The notes beneath the pieces were generated by a model. That model was given only the letters and a program-made list of their open reading frames with translations. It did no database searches and had not been told where the DNA came from. Of a DNA stretch of 19,308 bases, positions 15,518-19,308 are shown piece after piece (positions within the stretch are counted from its first letter, which is position 1; each line of letters begins with the position of its first letter). The DNA lies in contig DLOX01000276.1 in the NCBI GenBank assembly GCA_002478575.1, positions 1 through 19,308 on the forward strand, given 5' to 3'. The position numbers were made by a program, and so were the translations under genes. The stretch comes from Sphingomonadales bacterium UBA7473 (GTDB lineage: Bacteria; Pseudomonadota; Alphaproteobacteria; Sphingomonadales; Sphingomonadaceae).

Positions 15518-17095
15518 TCAACTATAAGTGCGCCCTTGAAGGGCCAAAGCCCCTACGATCGACGCTAAATTTTGCACTCTGGCATTCGGTGGAAATTCAA
15601 CCGCAACATATTTGTCGGGCCGAACAAGCAGTATGCGCGGACCTTTGCCCAGCCATTTAGCCAAGCTATTGCTCGAGTCTTCTCCGTCAGCTTCATCGCC
15701 ACCAATTTGTACAGACTTGGCTTGCAAAGCCCGGGCCATGCTTTGATCACTTGGGTGCAGATTGGCGAAGGGATGTGCGCCAAGCCCCAAAAGGGCAAAG
15801 CCATTGCCCAGAAGGGCGTCAAGGTTACTTAACTGCCCATCTTTCAGCACTATGTCTGGTTGTAGCAGCAAATGGCCAGTTCGGCGCCGGCGTTTGATCG
15901 GCCCAAGCGGGCTACCCTTGGGAAGGAGTGCTGGCGGAACCAACGCGCCTTGATCAATTTGCCCTTGCCTCCCCGGGATCAAGTTTGAAGCTCTGATCAC
16001 GAGGCTTGTGAGCTTAGCCCGCAGTGCATTTGTAGGCATCATCCAATGGCCAAGCTTCATTGCGAGCTCAGTCATCGCGCGGACATGCTCGCGTCGTTCT
16101 TGCTCATAGCTATCAAGAAGCGCCGCCTTCCCGTCGCCCCGCCAAACAAGTTCTAGTTTCCATGCCAGGTTGGCTGCATCGCGCATTCCGCTGTTCAAGC
16201 CCTGCCCTGCAAACGGCGGCATGACATGGGCCGAATCCCCAGCAAGCAAGACACGCCCCTTTCTATAAGTGTCTGCTAAGCGGGCATGAAAGGTATAGAC
16301 CAAAGCCCTTTCGAACTGAGACTGATCACCGGGCGCATAATGACCTATCAAGCGGCGGATATGAGGTTCATCTTCCAACTCCGCTGTCGTCTCGCCGGGC
16401 ATCAGAAGGAATTCCCACCGCCGCCTGCCGTTTGCCATCGGCACAGTCAAAGCTGGCCGAGCGGGATCGCAGAAAATCTCGATCAAACGCTTTTCATAGC
16501 TGGAACCTATCGTATCAACGACCAGCCATTTTTCATCGAATGTATAGCCGCCAAAGCCAATGCCTAGTTGTGCCCGGGTGGGACTGCTTCCCCCATCGCA
16601 GCCCACAACATAGGATGCCTCAATCCGCTCTTCTTTGCCGTCAGCATTGATGAAGGAAACAGATGCGCTGGCCTTGTTTTGATCAATGGAGGTCATTTCG
16701 CAGCCAAATCTAAGATCCACCGAGCCAAGGCTCGAAACCGCTTCAACCAACGCCGCTTCCAAATCGGGCTGGTAAAATGATCCAATGGGTGAATGACCAT
16801 AGGGCCTGTCCGTTCGGGACATTTTCAGAAAGCAATGGCGATGAGCGTCATAATAGCGGACCGGCAAATCCAGCATGAGCGCTGGCTTTATGCGTTCGTA
16901 TAAGCCAACCGTATCAAACAGCCTAAGCGTCTCCGCATCATAGGAAATGGCTCTGGGAACGGTATAGTGCGATGCCCGCTTTTCGAGGACAACCGTTGCA
17001 ACGCCGCGACGGCCGAGCAACGCAGCGAGCATCAACCCAACAGGGCCTCCCCCAATGATGACGATGGGCCGACTTTCCGGCGTCGCGCACTCCAT
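15518..17095 (-). CDS. FAD-dependent aromatic monooxygenase (MhpA/PheA-like)
   Basis: This 525-residue flavoprotein belongs to the class A aromatic hydroxylases. It has the dinucleotide fold GGGPVG (15-20), the CDGGSS motif (166-171) that helps bind FAD and NAD(P)H, and GDSAHVMPPFAGQGLNSG (286-303) that binds the FAD ribityl chain. A C-terminal thioredoxin-like region of about 140 residues follows, as in 3-(3-hydroxyphenyl)propionate and phenol hydroxylases. The reaction expected is NAD(P)H- and oxygen-dependent ortho-hydroxylation of a phenol, giving a catechol-like product ready for ring cleavage. The start ATG 17095 is six bases after the sulfatase stop; CCAGAG is a poor ribosome-binding site, so translation may depend on coupling to the sulfatase. 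The exact substrate cannot be read from the sequence. Confidence 0.87.
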   Translation of the reverse strand: MECATPESRPIVIIGGGPVGLMLAALLGRRGVATVVLEKRASHYTVPRAISYDAETLRLFDTVGLYERIKPALMLDLPVRYYDAHRHCFLKMSRTDRPYGHSPIGSFYQPDLEAALVEAVSSLGSVDLRFGCEMTSIDQNKASASVSFINADGKEERIEASYVVGCDGGSSPTRAQLGIGFGGYTFDEKWLVVDTIGSSYEKRLIEIFCDPARPALTVPMANGRRRWEFLLMPGETTAELEDEPHIRRLIGHYAPGDQSQFERALVYTFHARLADTYRKGRVLLAGDSAHVMPPFAGQGLNSGMRDAANLAWKLELVWRGDGKAALLDSYEQERREHVRAMTELAMKLGHWMMPTNALRAKLTSLVIRASNLIPGRQGQIDQGALVPPALLPKGSPLGPIKRRRRTGHLLLQPDIVLKDGQLSNLDALLGNGFALLGLGAHPFANLHPSDQSMARALQAKSVQIGGDEADGEDSSNSLAKWLGKGPRILLVRPDKYVAVEFPPNARVQNLASIVGALALQGRTYS

Positions 17096-17101
17096 CTCTG
17101 G

Positions 17102-18817
17102 CTAAAGCCGCGCAAAGATCGGCATATGTTTGCCATCATCAGGGCCAATTTCGGCGGCCGCGAGCCTGTTGGTCAGGCTATTCATCTTGAGGATGACATC
17201 TTTGTGAGCGTCGAGATCGACCGCCAGATTATTGGTCTCTCCCGGGTCAACGGCAATGTCATACAGCTCGATATCATTTGTCTTGATGAGGTCATCCCAA
17301 TTGGTTGGACGGCCATGGTTGTGCGCATTAAAATAGCGGGCAAACTTATATCGACCGTCCGAACTGCCCCGCATCAGGCCTCGTTTCCAGGTATTTTCGC
17401 GCAGCATCGATGCCAGCTCCATCGTCCGGCTGACCGCGTTCTTCTTTCGCGCCTCCCCAAAGCGAGCAAGCGATTTATGGTTCAGATAGGCAAAGCTGGT
17501 CCAGTGATAGAGAATGCCATCTGCACCCCGCGGGGCTGCACTCCCGGGTGTTTCCAACAATCCTGAATAGTCGCGCCCGGTGATTGTGGGCAGCTGCGCC
17601 TTAACATCATCTTGCTTCACTCCTGCAAAGGCCAGCAGGGTTGGGGCCAGATCAATATGTGTCACCAATGCATCGGTTGCCGCGTTCTTCGGGCCATCGG
17701 GATGAACGATGGTGAGCGGGACACGCACGGATTCACGGATAGGCGAAGTCCCTTTGCCGCGCAGGCCATGCGTGCCCAGAATTTCGCCATGGTCAGCTGT
17801 GAAGACGATGATGGTTCGCTCAAGCTCCCCAGAGGCGCGAAGACCGTCGATCAACCGCATCAAGTGCCGATCGCAATCGCGCGCGCAGTTCCAATAATAA
17901 TTCTGCATCTCGCGGCCAGCATCGACATTGTCATAGGGCATTGCGCCCATCGACCCTTCAAAGGTCTTTCCAAATTCCGTGACCGCGTCTGGCCGCGTCC
18001 CAAAAGTTGCGGGGCCATAGTTGGCGGTTAGATCATAACCCAAATCCTCTTGGTAGATTGGGTCTTCTGGCGGACGGGCGTTTTTATCGGGGAAATCAAT
18101 GATCCGCGATTTGGTCATTTCATCGCCGGATGTGTAGTACATGATGTCATGCGGATTGACGAGATTGACCGCTTGAAACCAAGGCTTGTCTGCGCCCTTG
18201 TTGCGATCAACAAAGCGCAACGCCTGATCGACTGTGCGCTTGTCATAGAGATAGCCCGCCAAAGGCCCATCCAGTTCGGACGCGGCTTCCGTATCTATGA
18301 ACCCATAGCTTTTGATTTCCGCGTTCGCCGCCGCTGAAATTTGGGAAGGGTCTTGCGTATCGAGCAGGCTCAAATGCCATTTGCCCGAATAGCCTGTCAC
18401 ATATCCGGCATCGAGCATCATCGTGCCAAGCGTCGGAATGTCGGGCCGCAGCGGCGATGCGTAAGGCAAAGGCACATTGTCCCACAGCATATTATTGGGT
18501 GAATGGGTGCCGGTGTAAATCACGCCACGCGCTGTGGAGCAGATGGGCGTCGGTGTTTGCGCTTGAGTGAAGGTCAGGCCATTTTCACGCAGCCAAGTCC
18601 GCGCCGGCGTGTGCTTTTCGATAAAGCCCGTTGGGTAAAGATCCCAGGCAAATTCCTGATCACTGACGACAAGCAGGATGTTAAAGTCCTTAGCCTTGCC
18701 AGCAGCAAACCGAGCGCGGGGCCGCTCTCCGGGTTGGCTCGACCACCATTTGGCGACGCCAGCGCCCGCGACACCCAGAGCACCCAGGCCCATCCATTGT
18801 CTGCGTGTAAGACTCAC
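17102..18817 (-). CDS. Tat-exported sulfatase (alkaline-phosphatase superfamily)
   Basis: This 571-residue enzyme is predicted to cleave sulfate esters in the periplasm. The N-terminus MSLTRRQWMGLGALGVAGAG is a twin-arginine signal with a hydrophobic core. Metal ligands appear as D53 (SDQE) and D342/H343 (TADHGE); GKWHL (145-149) and NPHD (221-224) hold further conserved active-site residues. The formylglycine position is C93 within PICSTARG: the motif is C-S-T-A-R rather than the usual C-x-P-x-R. A second metal ligand may be Q54. The start is GTG 18817, with GGGGAG nine bases upstream. It is first in the minus-strand operon and divergent from the VOC gene. Phosphonate monoester hydrolases share this fold, so the substrate is not certain, but the overall pattern is of type I sulfatases. 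Confidence 0.83.
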   Translation of the reverse strand: MSLTRRQWMGLGALGVAGAGVAKWWSSQPGERPRARFAAGKAKDFNILLVVSDQEFAWDLYPTGFIEKHTPARTWLRENGLTFTQAQTPTPICSTARGVIYTGTHSPNNMLWDNVPLPYASPLRPDIPTLGTMMLDAGYVTGYSGKWHLSLLDTQDPSQISAAANAEIKSYGFIDTEAASELDGPLAGYLYDKRTVDQALRFVDRNKGADKPWFQAVNLVNPHDIMYYTSGDEMTKSRIIDFPDKNARPPEDPIYQEDLGYDLTANYGPATFGTRPDAVTEFGKTFEGSMGAMPYDNVDAGREMQNYYWNCARDCDRHLMRLIDGLRASGELERTIIVFTADHGEILGTHGLRGKGTSPIRESVRVPLTIVHPDGPKNAATDALVTHIDLAPTLLAFAGVKQDDVKAQLPTITGRDYSGLLETPGSAAPRGADGILYHWTSFAYLNHKSLARFGEARKKNAVSRTMELASMLRENTWKRGLMRGSSDGRYKFARYFNAHNHGRPTNWDDLIKTNDIELYDIAVDPGETNNLAVDLDAHKDVILKMNSLTNRLAAAEIGPDDGKHMPIFARL

Positions 18818-18835
18818 GTCAAAGCGCTCCCCATA

Positions 18836-18864
18836 TCGACATTATGAGAGACCTCTCATATAGA
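18836..18864 (+). promoter_or_regulatory. putative promoter of the VOC gene
   Basis: TCGACA (18836-18841, five of six matches to the -35 consensus) and TATAGA (18859-18864) are separated by exactly 17 bases. Transcription would start near 18871, leaving a leader of about 35 bases. On the minus strand CATAAT (18846-18841) could be a -10 for the sulfatase operon, though no good -35 accompanies it. Confidence 0.4.
18843..18860. promoter_or_regulatory. perfect palindromic operator in the divergent promoter region
   Basis: TATGAGAG and CTCTCATA form an 8+2+8 perfect inverted repeat with AC in the middle. It lies between the plausible -35 and -10 of the rightward gene and overlaps the minus-strand CATAAT. 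This is the classic position for a dimeric repressor controlling both directions. The regulator gene is not in this window. Confidence 0.55.
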
Positions 18865-18905
18865 GTGACCCTGACCATGTCTATCCGGATAAGGATGCGT
18901 TAAAA

Positions 18906-19308
18906 ATGAAAGCAGCCAATGCGCAGCTGAATGCGATCGAAGCCATGTTTGAGGATCTTGATCCGTCGGCTGTGAAGGCCATTGTGCGACCCAATCCTAT
19001 ACTGCGGGCGCGGGCCATTTCATGGCTGAGGTTTGAGCGGCCCAATCTCGATGGGCAACGTCAGTTCTTAGAAGATTTCGGCATCGCCATTGCTCATCAG
19101 GATGCGGATAATCTTTATGGCAAGGGCAGCGGGCCATCTCCCTATTTCTATCACGCTGTTCGAGGGGCAAAAGCGCGCTTCCTGGGCGTGGGCTTTGATC
19201 TGGCGTCTGAGAGCGATCTTGCGATTGCCGCGGGCTTTGATGGGGCTAGTCCAATCCGCGATGTTGAAGGCCCCGGTGGCGGCCGCTTCGTCCGCGTTGT
19301 AAACCCCG
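18906..19308 (+). CDS. VOC-family (extradiol dioxygenase-like) protein, 5' part
   Basis: An open frame from ATG 18906 runs off the window after 134 codons with no stop. After a polar leader of about 36 residues the chain reads ARAISWLRFERPNLDGQRQF, followed by LEDFGIAIAHQD. Later come YFYHAVRGAKARFLGVGF and VEGPGGGRFVRVVNP. This strand pattern is that of a vicinal-oxygen-chelate module as in type I extradiol ring-cleavage dioxygenases and their relatives. In that family the catalytic metal ligands (two His, one Glu) sit mostly in the second module, which is beyond the window, so catalytic competence cannot be judged. AAGGA at 18891-18895 is a possible ribosome-binding site about ten bases upstream. 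Divergence from the sulfatase operon suggests shared control and a role in the same pathway. Confidence 0.75.
   Translation, partial: MKAANAQLNAIEAMFEDLDPSAVKAIVRPNPILRARAISWLRFERPNLDGQRQFLEDFGIAIAHQDADNLYGKGSGPSPYFYHAVRGAKARFLGVGFDLASESDLAIAAGFDGASPIRDVEGPGGGRFVRVVNP

Noticed and set aside
1..19308. tRNA, rRNA, insertion sequences, CRISPR arrays or long direct repeats
   Set aside because: I looked for cloverleaf ends, transposase motifs, terminal repeats and regularly spaced repeats and saw none.

Overview
The window reads as chromosomal DNA of an alphaproteobacterium, most likely a sphingomonad. Base composition is moderately GC-rich. The left part has a gene order I associate with that group: nasT, nasS, nitrate ABC transporter, outer-membrane porin, nirB, nirD, nasA and a SUMT. 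The right part carries catabolic genes of a kind common in sphingomonads. The genus assignment is inference from gene content only.

Region 1 (20-13565, + strand) is a complete nitrate-assimilation island. NasT (ANTAR RNA-binding antiterminator) and NasS (cytoplasmic nitrate sensor) are encoded first. A 253-base leader (1804-2056) follows, holding two hexaloop hairpins with A1/G4 loops and an overlapping intrinsic terminator; this fits nitrate-dependent antitermination. Behind it lies a tightly packed operon: NrtA lipoprotein, NrtB permease, a single polypeptide with two ABC ATPase domains, a beta-barrel porin, NirB, NirD, NasA with a fused C-terminal [2Fe-2S] domain, and a siroheme-pathway methyltransferase. 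Several genes overlap at ATGA or GTGA junctions. Together they would bring nitrate through the outer membrane, move it across the inner membrane, reduce it to nitrite and then ammonium in the cytosol, and help make the siroheme NirB needs.

Region 2 (13566-13621) is a short convergent junction with two small inverted repeats that could end transcription from both sides.

Region 3 (13622-18817, - strand) is an accessory four-gene operon, transcribed as: a Tat-exported sulfatase, an FAD-dependent aromatic hydroxylase, a fumarylacetoacetate-hydrolase-family enzyme, and a DhlA-type haloalkane dehalogenase. Divergent from it, at 18906, starts a VOC (extradiol-dioxygenase-like) gene that runs off the window. 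The 88-base divergent promoter region carries a perfect 8+2+8 palindrome lying between a plausible -35 and -10. The set suggests an inducible pathway for a sulfated and/or halogenated compound, probably aromatic; the substrate cannot be read from the sequence.

The points most worth a second look are the NasT leader switch, the fused transporter ATPase whose first half has Asn where the switch His should be, the catabolic cluster with its operator, and the sulfatase whose active-site motif is CSTAR rather than CxPxR.
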